DNA of 64,000 nucleotides. Origin: an uncultured Ruminococcus sp. Its GTDB lineage: Bacteria; Bacillota_A; Clostridia; Oscillospirales; Ruminococcaceae. The notes under the pieces were generated by a model that saw nothing but the letters and a program-made list of their open reading frames with translations, was not told the DNA's origin and ran no database searches. How positions within the stretch are numbered: position 1 is the first letter of the stretch; each line of letters opens with the position of its first letter. The stretch covers positions 1-64,000 of the forward strand of contig ONBA01000002.1 of the NCBI GenBank assembly GCA_900315975.1, read 5' to 3'. Of this stretch, positions 35,396 through 44,621 are shown in pieces. Both the position numbers and the translations under genes were made by a program.

Positions 35396-36228
35396 TCTGT
35401 ATCCTCCGCTATAGTTACGGTTTTTGCTATCTGACGAACTGTGTCTGTGTCATTTCCGACTATTATCACAGACTGCGGCATTTCGAGGTTGTCCGCGCCG
35501 TACACGTCGAGGTTGAGTTCATAGGCACCGTGAGTGTTCACGGACTCAGAAACAAACGACTTAATATTTTCGGTGTCGAAGTAATAGCGATTTGGTGCGA
35601 CGGAATTGTCGTGTGACGTATCGCCATCAACGCCATTAACCGAAATATACGCAGGTACCATTACCGACTTTAACAGCATAAGTTTATACGTTGCATTGAC
35701 CTCAGAGGGCGATAGCTTATTGCATTTGCTGATATCAAAGGTCTCGCACAGGAACAGCATATCATGGGAGTTCTCAGGTGGTTCATAGCCGAGCTTTTTC
35801 AGTCCACTGTTCATGCGCTTGTCAAAGAAGCCTTTTTGCTGAAAGAAGTCAAGGCCCGGGAGACCGGCTTCGTCATTATGGTCTTCCTTGTCTAACACGC
35901 ATATCAGCAGCTTACGCTTATCAATGTCGTAGTTATCGACGATTATTCCCGATTTTATACCTTCTGTTTCCTCGGGATACATCCAGAAAAGTCCCTCAGG
36001 AGCCTTGAAGTCGATGCCCTTTATCGAACATTCCTTGAAGCTTTCGGGAACTTCTATATCCGCATAAGGGTATGGCTCCATGACTTTATTCCCGTCTGTA
36101 AAAGTGGGCAGAATGTCACGCTCCATCATCTTCCACTTGATAAGCGTCTGCGAGAGGTAGAATCCCGCACTGCTCAACACTAATGCTGCCGCCAATATGC
36201 CGCCGGCTATTTTGATACCTTTTTTCAT
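35392..36228 (-). CDS. membrane-anchored protein of unknown function
   Basis: 278 residues. One N-terminal hydrophobic segment (residues 5-28) after MKKGIK, so anchored or secreted; no lipobox. The rest is acidic and hydrophilic, with an apparent folded core (CSIKGIDFKAPEGLFWMYP ... KLLICVLDKEDHND) and a C-terminal SVIIVGNDTDTVRQIAKTVTI segment. I do not recognise the family. AAGGAG before the ATG. It lies between purB (66 bases upstream) and rimM (4-base overlap), so it shares an mRNA with trmD-rimM. Confidence 0.7.
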   Translation of the reverse strand: MKKGIKIAGGILAAALVLSSAGFYLSQTLIKWKMMERDILPTFTDGNKVMEPYPYADIEVPESFKECSIKGIDFKAPEGLFWMYPEETEGIKSGIIVDNYDIDKRKLLICVLDKEDHNDEAGLPGLDFFQQKGFFDKRMNSGLKKLGYEPPENSHDMLFLCETFDISKCNKLSPSEVNATYKLMLLKSVMVPAYISVNGVDGDTSHDNSVAPNRYYFDTENIKSFVSESVNTHGAYELNLDVYGADNLEMPQSVIIVGNDTDTVRQIAKTVTIAEDTE

Positions 36229-36294
36229 TGCTGCTCCTTATGGTATAATGCCTTAACTATGCCGTAAAGCTGGTGTGCAAGGGCAGAGACATTG

Positions 36295-37734
36295 TTAGTT
36301 TTTCATCTCAAAGCTTTCGCCGAGAATGTCCTTGTTTGCTTCAAGGATAGGATATATGCACTCGTTCAGGAACTCTGAAACCTGCTGAGGACTTCTTCCT
36401 ACGTAATTCTCAGGCTTGAGCTGTTCGTCGAGTTCTTCCTTTGTTATCATGAACATCGGGTCGTTTACGATGAGTTCGCAGAGGTTGCTGTCCTTGCCGT
36501 AAATCTTTATCTGCTCTGCTGCCTGCATAGAATATGTGCGTATACGCTCGTGAAGCTCCTGACGGTTGCCGCCCTTCTTTACAGCGTCCATCATGATGTT
36601 CTCTGTTGCCATGAAGGGGAGCTTTGCCATGAGTCGGCGGCGAACTATCTCGGGGTATACTACCATGCCGTCGGTAACGTTCATCATGATATTGAGGATA
36701 GCGTCAACTCCGAGGAATGCCTCTGCAACTGAGATACGCTTGTTTGCACTGTCGTCGAGAGTTCTCTCAAACCACTGTGTGCCTGCTGTGAATGCGGGGT
36801 TGAGGACGTCTATCATAACGTAGCGGGCGAGTGATGTTATTCTCTCGCAGCGCATAGGATTGCGCTTGTATGCCATTGCTGATGAGCCTATCTGCGACTT
36901 CTCACGCGGCTCTTCCATTTCCTCAAAGCTCTGGAGAATTCTCATATCGTTTGAGAATTTGCTGCATGACTGAGCGATTCCGCTGAGTGCGGAGAGTACC
37001 TGCCAGTCAGCCTTTCTTGAATAAGTCTGTCCGGAAACAGGAACTACCTTATCGAAGCCCATTTCCTCTGCTATCATTTTTTCAAGCTGCTTTATCTTGT
37101 CGGTATCGCCCTCGAAAAGCTCCATGAATGAAGCCTGTGTACCTGTTGTACCCTTGCTGCCGAGGAGTTTGAGGTCAGCGATGCGGTGTTCAATTTCTTC
37201 AAAGTCCATGAGGAGTTCGTTGAGCCAGAGTGTTGCACGCTTGCCAACTGTTGTAGGCTGTGCAGGCTGGAGGTGAGTATAAGCCATGCAGGGCATATTC
37301 TTGTACTCGTCAGCGAATTTTGCGAGGTTGTTCATAACGTTTATGAGTTTTCTGCGGACTATCTTGAGAGCATCGCGCATGATGATAACGTCTGTGTTAT
37401 CGCCTACGTAGCATGATGTAGCTCCGAGGTGTATGATACCGGCTGCATCGGGGCAAGCCTGTCCGTATGTATATACATGAGCCATAACGTCGTGGCGGAC
37501 TACCTTTTCACGCTCTGCAGCCATGTCATAGTCGATGTCGTTGATGTGCTCTTCAAGCTGCTTTACCTGTGCTTCAGTAACAGGCAGACCGAGCTTCATT
37601 TCTGCTCTTGCAAGAGCTACCCAAAGCTTTCTCCATGTTGTGAACTTCTTATCTGCTGAGAAAATGTACTGCATTTCCTCACTTGCATATCGTGTACAGA
37701 ACGGACTTTCATAGCTTCTGATATTATCGCTCAT
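36295..37734 (-). CDS. purB: adenylosuccinate lyase PurB
   Basis: 479 residues. Fumarase/aspartase superfamily signature seen as SSAMAYKRNPMRCE (the catalytic loop), plus HDVMAHVYTYG, HLGATSCYVGDN and MAYTHLQPAQPTTVGKRA. It acts twice in purine synthesis, on SAICAR and on adenylosuccinate. The ATG at 37734 (MSDNIRSYESPF) has AAGGAG upstream; a longer in-frame form lacks one. It is expressed from its own promoter behind a structured leader, opposite in direction to the main purine cluster. Confidence 0.96.
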   Translation of the reverse strand: MSDNIRSYESPFCTRYASEEMQYIFSADKKFTTWRKLWVALARAEMKLGLPVTEAQVKQLEEHINDIDYDMAAEREKVVRHDVMAHVYTYGQACPDAAGIIHLGATSCYVGDNTDVIIMRDALKIVRRKLINVMNNLAKFADEYKNMPCMAYTHLQPAQPTTVGKRATLWLNELLMDFEEIEHRIADLKLLGSKGTTGTQASFMELFEGDTDKIKQLEKMIAEEMGFDKVVPVSGQTYSRKADWQVLSALSGIAQSCSKFSNDMRILQSFEEMEEPREKSQIGSSAMAYKRNPMRCERITSLARYVMIDVLNPAFTAGTQWFERTLDDSANKRISVAEAFLGVDAILNIMMNVTDGMVVYPEIVRRRLMAKLPFMATENIMMDAVKKGGNRQELHERIRTYSMQAAEQIKIYGKDSNLCELIVNDPMFMITKEELDEQLKPENYVGRSPQQVSEFLNECIYPILEANKDILGESFEMKN

Positions 37735-37877
37735 AAAAAATACTCCTTTTCGCGCACAGGCGCATATTTTTACATAAAGAAATGTGATGCGCAAATTCCC
37801 TGTTGTTTAAAAATTTGCGCTGCCCGAAGAACGTTCGGGTCAATATCCGCCTTATAGCGGTTATTGCAGACACATTA
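37735..37877 (-). promoter_or_regulatory. structured leader of purB
   Basis: No gene seen. Read on the minus strand after the -10 box: CCGC/GCGG hairpin, CCCGAA/TTCGGG hairpin, AGCGCAAATTTTT pairing with AATTTGCGC (loop AAACAACAGGG region), then a short GCGC dyad before the AAGGAG site. The first part matches the yajC leader without gaps (see findings). Confidence 0.55.
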
Positions 37878-37906
37878 ATTATAGCATTTTCACTTCCCCG
37901 TGTCAA
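37878..37906 (-). promoter_or_regulatory. consensus sigma-A promoter of purB
   Basis: Minus strand TTGACA (37906-37901), 17-base spacer, TATAAT (37883-37878): a full consensus match. Confidence 0.9.
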
Positions 37907-37917
37907 CTATACAAAAT

Positions 37918-37947
37918 GTCCGTTACGTCGGAAATGCCGTAACGGAC
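37918..37947 (-). terminator. hairpin after the P-type ATPase gene
   Basis: GTCCGTTACG/CGTAACGGAC, perfect 10-bp stem with a 10-base loop, followed on the minus strand by ATTTTG. It lies between the ATPase stop and the purB promoter and probably acts as a terminator, though the T-run is weak. Confidence 0.65.
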
Positions 37948-37978
37948 AGGGGAGGGGACAAAGGTCCCTGTTTATGGG

Positions 37979-40615
37979 TCATTCTTTCTTTGTGCCTGAG
38001 AATATTCCGCTCAATACCGGTACTGCGGCACTTAGTCCGAGAGCTGTTAACAGGTGTTTAGGTTCCGGCATTACAGTGTTGAATACTTCTCTCAGCGGCG
38101 GTACAGCTACTGCCGCTGAGAGTGCCGCAAACGATACAAGTACGGCGAGAAGCAGTTTCACGTTTCCGAAAGGAGAGATGCGAAACAGTGAACGCCGCTC
38201 CGAACGGCACTCGAAAACGTGTATCAGCTGTGACATTACAAGTGTTATCAGTGCGGCAGTGCGTCCGGCTTCGAGACTTCCCCCGAACCTCATTACAAGT
38301 GAGAACGAGGCAAGTGTTGACAGACCTATGAAAATGCCGCGGAAAATTATCTTCCACATCAGTCCGCCGGAGAAAAATCCTTCGTCCGAGCGGCGCGGGG
38401 GACGGTTCATTATGTCTTTTTCCGGCGGTTCAAGTCCGAGTGCTATCGCCGGAAGTCCGTCTGTTACGAGGTTTACGAGAAGTATCTGCGCCGGAAGCAG
38501 AACTATCGGCATTCCCATGACTATCCCGCCGAACATTGTAAGCACTTCGCCGATGTTGCATGAGAGCAGATACCGCACGAATTTGCGGATATTTGCGTAT
38601 ACACAGCGTCCCTGCTCCACTGCATTCACGAGAGTTGCGAGGTTGTCGTCAAGCAGGATAACGTCTGCCGCCTGTTTGGTGACGTCAGTACCTGTGACTC
38701 CCATTGCAACACCTACGTCCGCTTCTTTTATCGCAGGAGCGTCGTTTACTCCGTCGCCTGTCATTGTGACTATCTCTCCTCTGCGTTTGAAACTCCGGAC
38801 AATGCGGAGCTTATGTACAGGCTCTACCCGCGCAAAGACTGTGTATTTTCCTATAACGCGGTCAAGCTCTTCGTCGCTGAGACGGTCAAGCTCTGCACCG
38901 GTCATAGCCTTGCCGCCTTTGAGAAGTCCGGCTTTTTTTGCAACTGCTACAGCAGTGTTTTTGTGGTCGCCGGTTATCATTACCGTTTTTACCGATGCCG
39001 CCGCACATTTCCTTATCGCCGCTTTTGCTTCCTCCCGCGGTGGGTCGAGCATACCCGTAAGTCCGAGAAATACGAGGTCGCCGCGGTCGGGAGCAAAGCT
39101 GTCGGATACGCAGTATGCAAGTGCGAGTACACGCAGTGCACGGTCGGACATATCTATCACGCACCGTGATATCTCACTGCGGAGCGATGCTGTGAGCGGT
39201 CGTATTTCGCCGGTCGGGGTCATATACTTAGTACAGCGCGGCATTATCACTTCTTCCGCACCTTTGAAGTACATACGCTTCTCGTTTCGCTCTGCGCAGT
39301 GAACTGCCATGAAGCGGGTCTCGCTGTCGAAGGGATACTCTTTAAGCCGGCGGCTTTCCTTTGCAAGCGAATCACGCATAATACCGGCTTTTGCGGCGGC
39401 TATCAGCAGGGCGGCTTCAGTCGGGTCACCGGTAACTTTCCATTCACCGCTTCCCCTGAGTGCTCCCCGTCGGCGCTTATCGGCATTTTCACCGCCTGAT
39501 ATCACTGCGTCCGAGCATAAAACTCCGCATTGCAGTGCCGCGGTAAGCGACTTCTCAGTAAGCGGATTTACAGCAGTATTCTCGTCGCCGCGTGTCACGT
39601 CTCCGCTGACACGGTAACCCATACCGCTGAAATAATAGCGTGTATCGGCTGTTGCAAGCTCAGTGACAGTCATGCGGTTTTCGGTGATAGTACCGGTCTT
39701 GTCGGAGCATATCACCGACGCACAGCCGAGAGTTTCTACGCTGTGAAGCTTGTTGACGAGAGCTTTCTGTTTCAGCATACGGCTGACTGCAAGTGCAAGG
39801 GCGATAGTTACTGTTGCGGGCAGTCCTTCCGGAATAGCCGCAATCGCTATGGTAATGCCGGTCATGAGCATATCAAAAACGTTCTCGCCGCGGAGTACTC
39901 CTGCCGCAAATACTGCAATGCAGACGATGAGACATATCACTGCAACAACTTTTCCAAGTTCCGCGAGACGCTTTTGCAGGGGAGTCATCTCTTTGTCGAT
40001 GTCGGCTATAAGCTCGGATATCCTGCCCATTTGCGTGCACTTTCCGGTAGCTATCACCTTCGCCCGACAAGTTCCGCGTACAGCAGAAGTACCGCAGTAG
40101 ACGATATTTGCCTTGTTGAGACTGTTGTCGATATCGCTCGTATTGCCGGTACGCTTTGCAACAGCTTCGGATTCACCTGTGAGTATGGATTCATCGGAAA
40201 AAAAGCCTGCCGCTTCAAGTATTACGCAGTCGGCAGGGATACGGTCTCCGGCTTCAAGCTCTATCACGTCGTCGGGCACAAGCAGTTCAGCTTCTATCTC
40301 GCGAAGTCTGCCGTCGCGGTAGCATTTCGCTGTCGGAGCTGTCATCGACCGCAGTGCTTCAAGGGTATGCTCGGTGCGGTATTCCTGTATGAAGCCGAGT
40401 ATTGCATTAAGCAGTACTATCAGTATTATTGTCACTGCGTCGGATATTTCTCCGAGCAGTACCGATACGACCGTTGCCGCGAGAAGTATCATGACCATTA
40501 CATCTTTGAACTGTCCGATGAATATTTTTACGGGTCCTGTTCTTTTTTTCTCTTCAAGGACGTTGCGCCCCTCGGTTTTCAGGCGGGAAGCGGCGTCTTT
40601 TTCTGTAAGTCCCAT
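37979..40615 (-). CDS. calcium-type P-type ATPase (P2A, PacL/YloB-like)
   Basis: 878 residues. Actuator motif ILTGESEAV, phosphorylation site ICSDKTGTITENRMTV, nucleotide-binding KGAEEVIMPRC, hinge MTGDGVNDAPAIKEADVGVAMG, and ten predicted helices. The M4 motif IAAIPEGLPATVTIALAL and M6 NLVTDGLPAIALGLEPPE are those of calcium pumps. It would export Ca2+ at the expense of ATP. The ATG at 40615 (MGLTEKDAASRL) has GGAGG upstream; a longer frame starts in non-coding sequence. No partner gene seen next to it. Confidence 0.93.
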   Translation of the reverse strand: MGLTEKDAASRLKTEGRNVLEEKKRTGPVKIFIGQFKDVMVMILLAATVVSVLLGEISDAVTIILIVLLNAILGFIQEYRTEHTLEALRSMTAPTAKCYRDGRLREIEAELLVPDDVIELEAGDRIPADCVILEAAGFFSDESILTGESEAVAKRTGNTSDIDNSLNKANIVYCGTSAVRGTCRAKVIATGKCTQMGRISELIADIDKEMTPLQKRLAELGKVVAVICLIVCIAVFAAGVLRGENVFDMLMTGITIAIAAIPEGLPATVTIALALAVSRMLKQKALVNKLHSVETLGCASVICSDKTGTITENRMTVTELATADTRYYFSGMGYRVSGDVTRGDENTAVNPLTEKSLTAALQCGVLCSDAVISGGENADKRRRGALRGSGEWKVTGDPTEAALLIAAAKAGIMRDSLAKESRRLKEYPFDSETRFMAVHCAERNEKRMYFKGAEEVIMPRCTKYMTPTGEIRPLTASLRSEISRCVIDMSDRALRVLALAYCVSDSFAPDRGDLVFLGLTGMLDPPREEAKAAIRKCAAASVKTVMITGDHKNTAVAVAKKAGLLKGGKAMTGAELDRLSDEELDRVIGKYTVFARVEPVHKLRIVRSFKRRGEIVTMTGDGVNDAPAIKEADVGVAMGVTGTDVTKQAADVILLDDNLATLVNAVEQGRCVYANIRKFVRYLLSCNIGEVLTMFGGIVMGMPIVLLPAQILLVNLVTDGLPAIALGLEPPEKDIMNRPPRRSDEGFFSGGLMWKIIFRGIFIGLSTLASFSLVMRFGGSLEAGRTAALITLVMSQLIHVFECRSERRSLFRISPFGNVKLLLAVLVSFAALSAAVAVPPLREVFNTVMPEPKHLLTALGLSAAVPVLSGIFSGTKKE

Positions 40616-40711
40616 GGCGTTCCTCCTTCGGAAATATGCTTTCCATAAAGGATATGCGGACGACCCTGCTGTTATTCCTTGATGCGGACGTGCAAAAATC
40701 AAACAAAATAA

Positions 40712-40740
40712 TTGACATCGCTGTGCTGTCATGCTATAAT
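40712..40740 (+). promoter_or_regulatory. consensus promoter of the hydrolase-murF-ddl run
   Basis: TTGACA at 40712-40717, 17-base spacer, TATAAT at 40735-40740. The leader of about 190 bases holds a TATGCGG/CCGCATA hairpin (about 40749-40771). Confidence 0.9.
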
Positions 40741-40910
40741 AAATATGTATATGCGGTCGAGTATGCCGCATAGTATATAATGGACATCTCTAAAAACTGC
40801 TTTTGAGAAAACAGCTATGCACGTCATACGCCGTGTTAAACATTCTTGGAGTGCGTCTGCCGCATCTATCTGTTTTTCCTTTAACTGAACAGGATTTCAG
40901 AGGTGGTCTA

Positions 40911-40934
40911 ATGAAAAATATAAAGCGGAGATAA
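40911..40934 (+). CDS. possible 7-residue leader peptide
   Basis: ATG at 40911 opens MKNIKRR and stops at 40932-40934, four bases before the hydrolase ATG. AGAGGTGG lies about six bases upstream. It could couple translation to the next gene or be chance. Confidence 0.25.
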   Translation: MKNIKRR

Positions 40935-40937
40935 CAA

Positions 40938-41711
40938 ATGGTAAAAACAATTAACGGATTGAAGATAAACTATGAGGAAAAAGGCGAAGGCGACCTCATC
41001 GTGCTTCTGCACGGCTGGGGCAGTAATATCAAGCTCTTTGCTAATCTCATAGACCTGCTCTCAAAAAAGTATAAGGTCGTGGCTATGGATATGCCCGGCT
41101 TCGGAGAGAGCGATGAACCTAAAGAAGTCTGGGACGTCGGAAGCTACGTCGATTTCGTCATAGACTTTATCAGGGACTACGGTGTCGATAAGGTAATGCT
41201 CCTCGGTCACAGCTTCGGCGGCAGAGTTATTATAAAAATGCACAGCCGCAATAATCTGCCTTTTGAAATCGCAAAGGTGATACTCGTTGACAGTGCCGGT
41301 ATCATGCCGCCTAAAACTAAGAAAAAAAGCTGGCGCACCCGCTACTATAAAATGGGAAAAGCAGTGCTTTCGACCGGTATCGTGAAAAAAATCGCTCCCG
41401 ATGCACTCGAAAATTTCCGCAAAAAAATGGGAAGTGCCGACTATGCTGCCGCTTCTCCTATGATGAGACAGGTAATGGTCAAGGTGGTTAATGAAGACCT
41501 TGAACCCTATCTGCCTAATATAAAGTGCCCGACTCTGCTCGTGTGGGGCGTGAACGATACTGCTACTCCTCTCTCGGATGGCGAGAAAATGGAAAAGCTC
41601 ATTCCCGATGCGGGTCTTGTTAAACTCGAAAATGCGGGACATTATTCGTTCCTTGAACAGCAGTTCATCTTCAACCGCGTGATGTGCTCGTTCATGAAAA
41701 TCGATGAATGA
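40938..41711 (+). CDS. alpha/beta-fold hydrolase
   Basis: 257 residues. HG oxyanion motif LLHGWGSN, nucleophile elbow LLGHSFGGRV, a cap region rich in Lys, the acid Asp in LVWGVNDTATP, and the catalytic His in LENAGHYSFLEQ. The substrate is unknown. It is followed by a MurF-like ligase and Ddl in one run, which hints at a peptidoglycan or cell-wall role. ATG with GGAG upstream. Confidence 0.9.
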   Translation: MVKTINGLKINYEEKGEGDLIVLLHGWGSNIKLFANLIDLLSKKYKVVAMDMPGFGESDEPKEVWDVGSYVDFVIDFIRDYGVDKVMLLGHSFGGRVIIKMHSRNNLPFEIAKVILVDSAGIMPPKTKKKSWRTRYYKMGKAVLSTGIVKKIAPDALENFRKKMGSADYAAASPMMRQVMVKVVNEDLEPYLPNIKCPTLLVWGVNDTATPLSDGEKMEKLIPDAGLVKLENAGHYSFLEQQFIFNRVMCSFMKIDE

Positions 41712-41733
41712 TTATTAATTCAAGGAGAATCGT

Positions 41734-43371
41734 ATGAATCTTGTAATATGGCTTATCTACGCGGCAGTCACCCTGCTTGCGATTATTTTCATGGGACTCC
41801 GCGAGTTCCATATGCTTCAGCTCAACGGCTACAAAACACCTGAGCATTCGTGGTGGATGAAGAAGAACTTCAAGCGCTACATACTCCCTGTTACTCTGTT
41901 TGCGGCACAGTACGGACTGCTCTTTACAGGTGCTGACAATGCTGTCGGAAGAGCTTTTCTGGCTGTACTCGGCTGTATGAACCTTGTACTACTCGTCGCT
42001 AACAAGCCGGGGAAGAAGTTCAAGAAGCCGCTTGTCTACACTGCGAGAGTTAAGCGTATGCTGGTAACCTTCTTCATTCTCATTGCTCTGTATTTCGCGG
42101 CGGCTGTTGCTGTCGGATATGACAAGGTATATGGCATACCATTTTTCGGCGCTGACGTTATTGAGGGTACAGTATGGTTTGAGTCCCCGATACCGTTCAT
42201 CTTGGTCGGCTCGGCACTCTACCTCACTCCGATACTCGTTCCGCTCTCAAATCTCATAAACAAGCCTATTGAGACAGCTATCAATAACTGGTACATCAAC
42301 GATGCAAAGAAAAAGCTCGCCTCCATGCCGAATCTCCACAAGGTCGGCATCACCGGAAGCTACGGCAAAACTTCAATGAAGTTCTACCTCAGTGAGCTGC
42401 TTTCGTCACAGTATGAGACACTGAAAACTCCCGAAAGCTTCAACACTCCTATGGGCGTTACGATAACAGTACGCCGCGACCTCAAACCTACGCACGAATA
42501 CTTCATCTGCGAAATGGGCGCAAGACGTGTTCACGAAATTAAGGAACTCTGCGGTATCGCTGACCCTCATGACGGCATCATCACCTCGGTAGGTCCTCAG
42601 CACCTCGAAACTTTCGGTTCTATCGACAACGTCGTAAATACTAAGTTCGAGCTTGCGGACCACGTTTCGCCGCTCGGTAAAATTTACCTGAACTACGATA
42701 ACGAGCTTATCCGCAAAAAGGCTCACGAATACCCAAACGCAGTGACATACGGTACTACAGAGGGCAGTATGTGGCGCGGAAGTGACGTTACAGTTTCCGA
42801 CCGCGGAACTGAGTTTACGGTTACTTCTCCCGACGGACAGAGCTGCCGTTTCACTACAAAGCTCCTCGGTGAGCACAGTGTGCAGAATCTCCTCGGTGCT
42901 ATCGCTTATGCCTGCGGTACAGGAATCCCCATGGAAAAGCTCGTTCTGCCGGTTAAGCGCATTGCGGCTGTTCCTCACAGACTTCAGCTCCTCGACAAGG
43001 GCGGCGGAGTCACATACATCGACGATGCTTACAACTCTAACCCGAGCGGCTGCCGTGCGGCTCTTGCGGTACTCGGCCTTTTCGATGCCTGCCGTATACT
43101 CGTTACTCCGGGTATGGTAGAACTCGGCGCAAAGCAGGAAGAACTCAACTTCGAGTTCGGTCAGGAAGCCGCTAAAGCCTGCGATTACATCGTACTCGTC
43201 GGCAAGGCTCAGACTCAGCCTATATATAATGGTATCAAGGACGCAGGCTTCGATATGAACAATGTCTACGTTGCGGACGGTCTCAATGACGCTCTCGCAA
43301 AGGCTAATTCGTATCAGACCGATAAGAAAAAGGTGGTCCTTCTCGAAAACGACCTGCCCGATAACTATTAA
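41734..43371 (+). CDS. murF: membrane-anchored MurF-like Mur ligase
   Basis: 545 residues. The first ~190 residues hold several hydrophobic helices (about 2-21, 47-65, 70-88, 108-128, 151-170), which ordinary MurF lacks. A Mur ligase follows: P-loop VGITGSYGKTSMK, ESFNTPMGVTITVRRDL, YFICEMGARRVHEI, LLGEHSVQNLLGA and the C-terminal DDAYNSNPSGCRAAL. MurF adds D-Ala-D-Ala to UDP-MurNAc-tripeptide. The Ddl gene that makes D-Ala-D-Ala is 27 bases downstream, supporting this role. A second, soluble MurF may exist elsewhere. ATG after AAGGAG. Confidence 0.88.
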   Translation: MNLVIWLIYAAVTLLAIIFMGLREFHMLQLNGYKTPEHSWWMKKNFKRYILPVTLFAAQYGLLFTGADNAVGRAFLAVLGCMNLVLLVANKPGKKFKKPLVYTARVKRMLVTFFILIALYFAAAVAVGYDKVYGIPFFGADVIEGTVWFESPIPFILVGSALYLTPILVPLSNLINKPIETAINNWYINDAKKKLASMPNLHKVGITGSYGKTSMKFYLSELLSSQYETLKTPESFNTPMGVTITVRRDLKPTHEYFICEMGARRVHEIKELCGIADPHDGIITSVGPQHLETFGSIDNVVNTKFELADHVSPLGKIYLNYDNELIRKKAHEYPNAVTYGTTEGSMWRGSDVTVSDRGTEFTVTSPDGQSCRFTTKLLGEHSVQNLLGAIAYACGTGIPMEKLVLPVKRIAAVPHRLQLLDKGGGVTYIDDAYNSNPSGCRAALAVLGLFDACRILVTPGMVELGAKQEELNFEFGQEAAKACDYIVLVGKAQTQPIYNGIKDAGFDMNNVYVADGLNDALAKANSYQTDKKKVVLLENDLPDNY

Positions 43372-43398
43372 TTCATATATATCAAAGGAGAAATTATA

Positions 43399-44583
43399 AT
43401 GAAGATCAATCTTGCAGTTTTATTCGGCGGAAGAAGTGTTGAACATGAAGTATCCGTTATTTCCGCTGTTCAGGCTATGGCTAGCATGGACAAGGAAAAA
43501 TATAACATTATACCTGTTTACATGACCAAAAAAAGTGAATTCTGGACCGGCGAAAAACTCATGGATATCAATAACTTCAAGGATATCCCCGCTCTGCTCA
43601 AAGAGTGCACTGAGTGTGTATTCGTAAGAAGTGAGGGCAAGGTTCAGCTTATCCGTCAGAAGATGAAGAAGTTCGGCTCAAATGTGATTTCCGACGTCGA
43701 TATCGCTTTCCCTATTGTTCACGGTACTAACGTTGAGGACGGTGCTCTTCAGGGCTACCTTCAGACTCTTGACCTGCCTTATGTTGGCTGTGACGTTCTC
43801 GCTTCTGCTGTCGGCATGGACAAATTCGTTATGAAAATTCTCCTCAAGGACGCTGGTTTCCCTGTTCTTGACTGCTGTAGATTCGCTTCATTCGACCTCG
43901 ATAAGATGGACGATATGGTCTCTCAGGTAGAGAGCAAGTTCGGCTATCCTGTTATCGTTAAACCTATCAACCTAGGTTCAAGTGTAGGTATTTCAAAGGC
44001 TAAGGACAGAGACGGTCTCGTTAAGTCTATTGAGGAGGCTTTCGAGTTCGCTGACCGCATTCTCGTTGAGCCTTGCGTTGTTCAGCTCAAAGAGATAAAC
44101 TGCTCCGTAGTCGGCGACAGCGAGTCCGCTGAGGCTTCTGTTTGCGAGGAACCCGTTCAGGCAAGCGATGACGATATCCTCAGCTATGAGCAGAAGTACG
44201 TCGGCGGCGGCAAGGGCGGAAGCAAGGGTATGGCTACACTCAAAAGAAAGATACCTGCTGATATCTCCGCTGAACAGGAGGAACTCATCAGAAAAACTGC
44301 TGTTGACGCTTTCCGCTATCTCGGATGCAACGGCGTTACACGTATCGACTTCATGATCGATATGTCAAATGATAAGGTATACATCAATGAAATCAATACT
44401 ATCCCCGGTTCACTCGCATTCTATCTCTGGGAGCCTAAGGGCGTAAAGTACCCTGAACTCCTCGAACGCATGATTCAGCTTGCTCTCAAGCGTCATCGTC
44501 AGAATTCAAAGATAAACTATACTTTCGATACGAATATCCTCTCAATGGGCGGAAGCTTCGGCGCTAAGGGAAGCAAGAGATAA
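43399..44583 (+). CDS. ddl: D-alanine--D-alanine ligase
   Basis: 394 residues, ATP-grasp. LFGGRSVEHEVSVISA at the start, IVHGTNVEDGALQGYLQTLDLPYVGCDVLASAVGMDK, PVIVKPINLGSSVGISKA, and YINEINTIPGSLAFYLWEPKG near the end. An acidic insert (VGDSESAEASVCEEP) and a tail of about 30 residues make it longer than most Ddl. AAAGGAG precedes the ATG. Together with the MurF-like gene it makes and attaches the peptidoglycan dipeptide. Whether the product is D-Ala-D-Ala rather than D-Ala-D-Ser or D-Lac cannot be read with certainty. Confidence 0.93.
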   Translation: MKINLAVLFGGRSVEHEVSVISAVQAMASMDKEKYNIIPVYMTKKSEFWTGEKLMDINNFKDIPALLKECTECVFVRSEGKVQLIRQKMKKFGSNVISDVDIAFPIVHGTNVEDGALQGYLQTLDLPYVGCDVLASAVGMDKFVMKILLKDAGFPVLDCCRFASFDLDKMDDMVSQVESKFGYPVIVKPINLGSSVGISKAKDRDGLVKSIEEAFEFADRILVEPCVVQLKEINCSVVGDSESAEASVCEEPVQASDDDILSYEQKYVGGGKGGSKGMATLKRKIPADISAEQEELIRKTAVDAFRYLGCNGVTRIDFMIDMSNDKVYINEINTIPGSLAFYLWEPKGVKYPELLERMIQLALKRHRQNSKINYTFDTNILSMGGSFGAKGSKR

Positions 44584-44621
44584 TTACGCCTGACCATAAT
44601 TTATTTTAAGGAGGCTTAAAT

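Noticed and set aside
34148..35434. Long plus-strand open frame of 428 codons opposite trmD and rimM
   Set aside because: It lies fully antisense to two well-recognised genes, has Tyr/Val/Cys-rich shadow-like composition and no ribosome binding site.
37803..40648. Long plus-strand frames (499 and 372 codons) opposite the P-type ATPase
   Set aside because: Antisense shadows of a gene with complete P-ATPase motifs; Ser/Arg-rich composition typical of such shadows.
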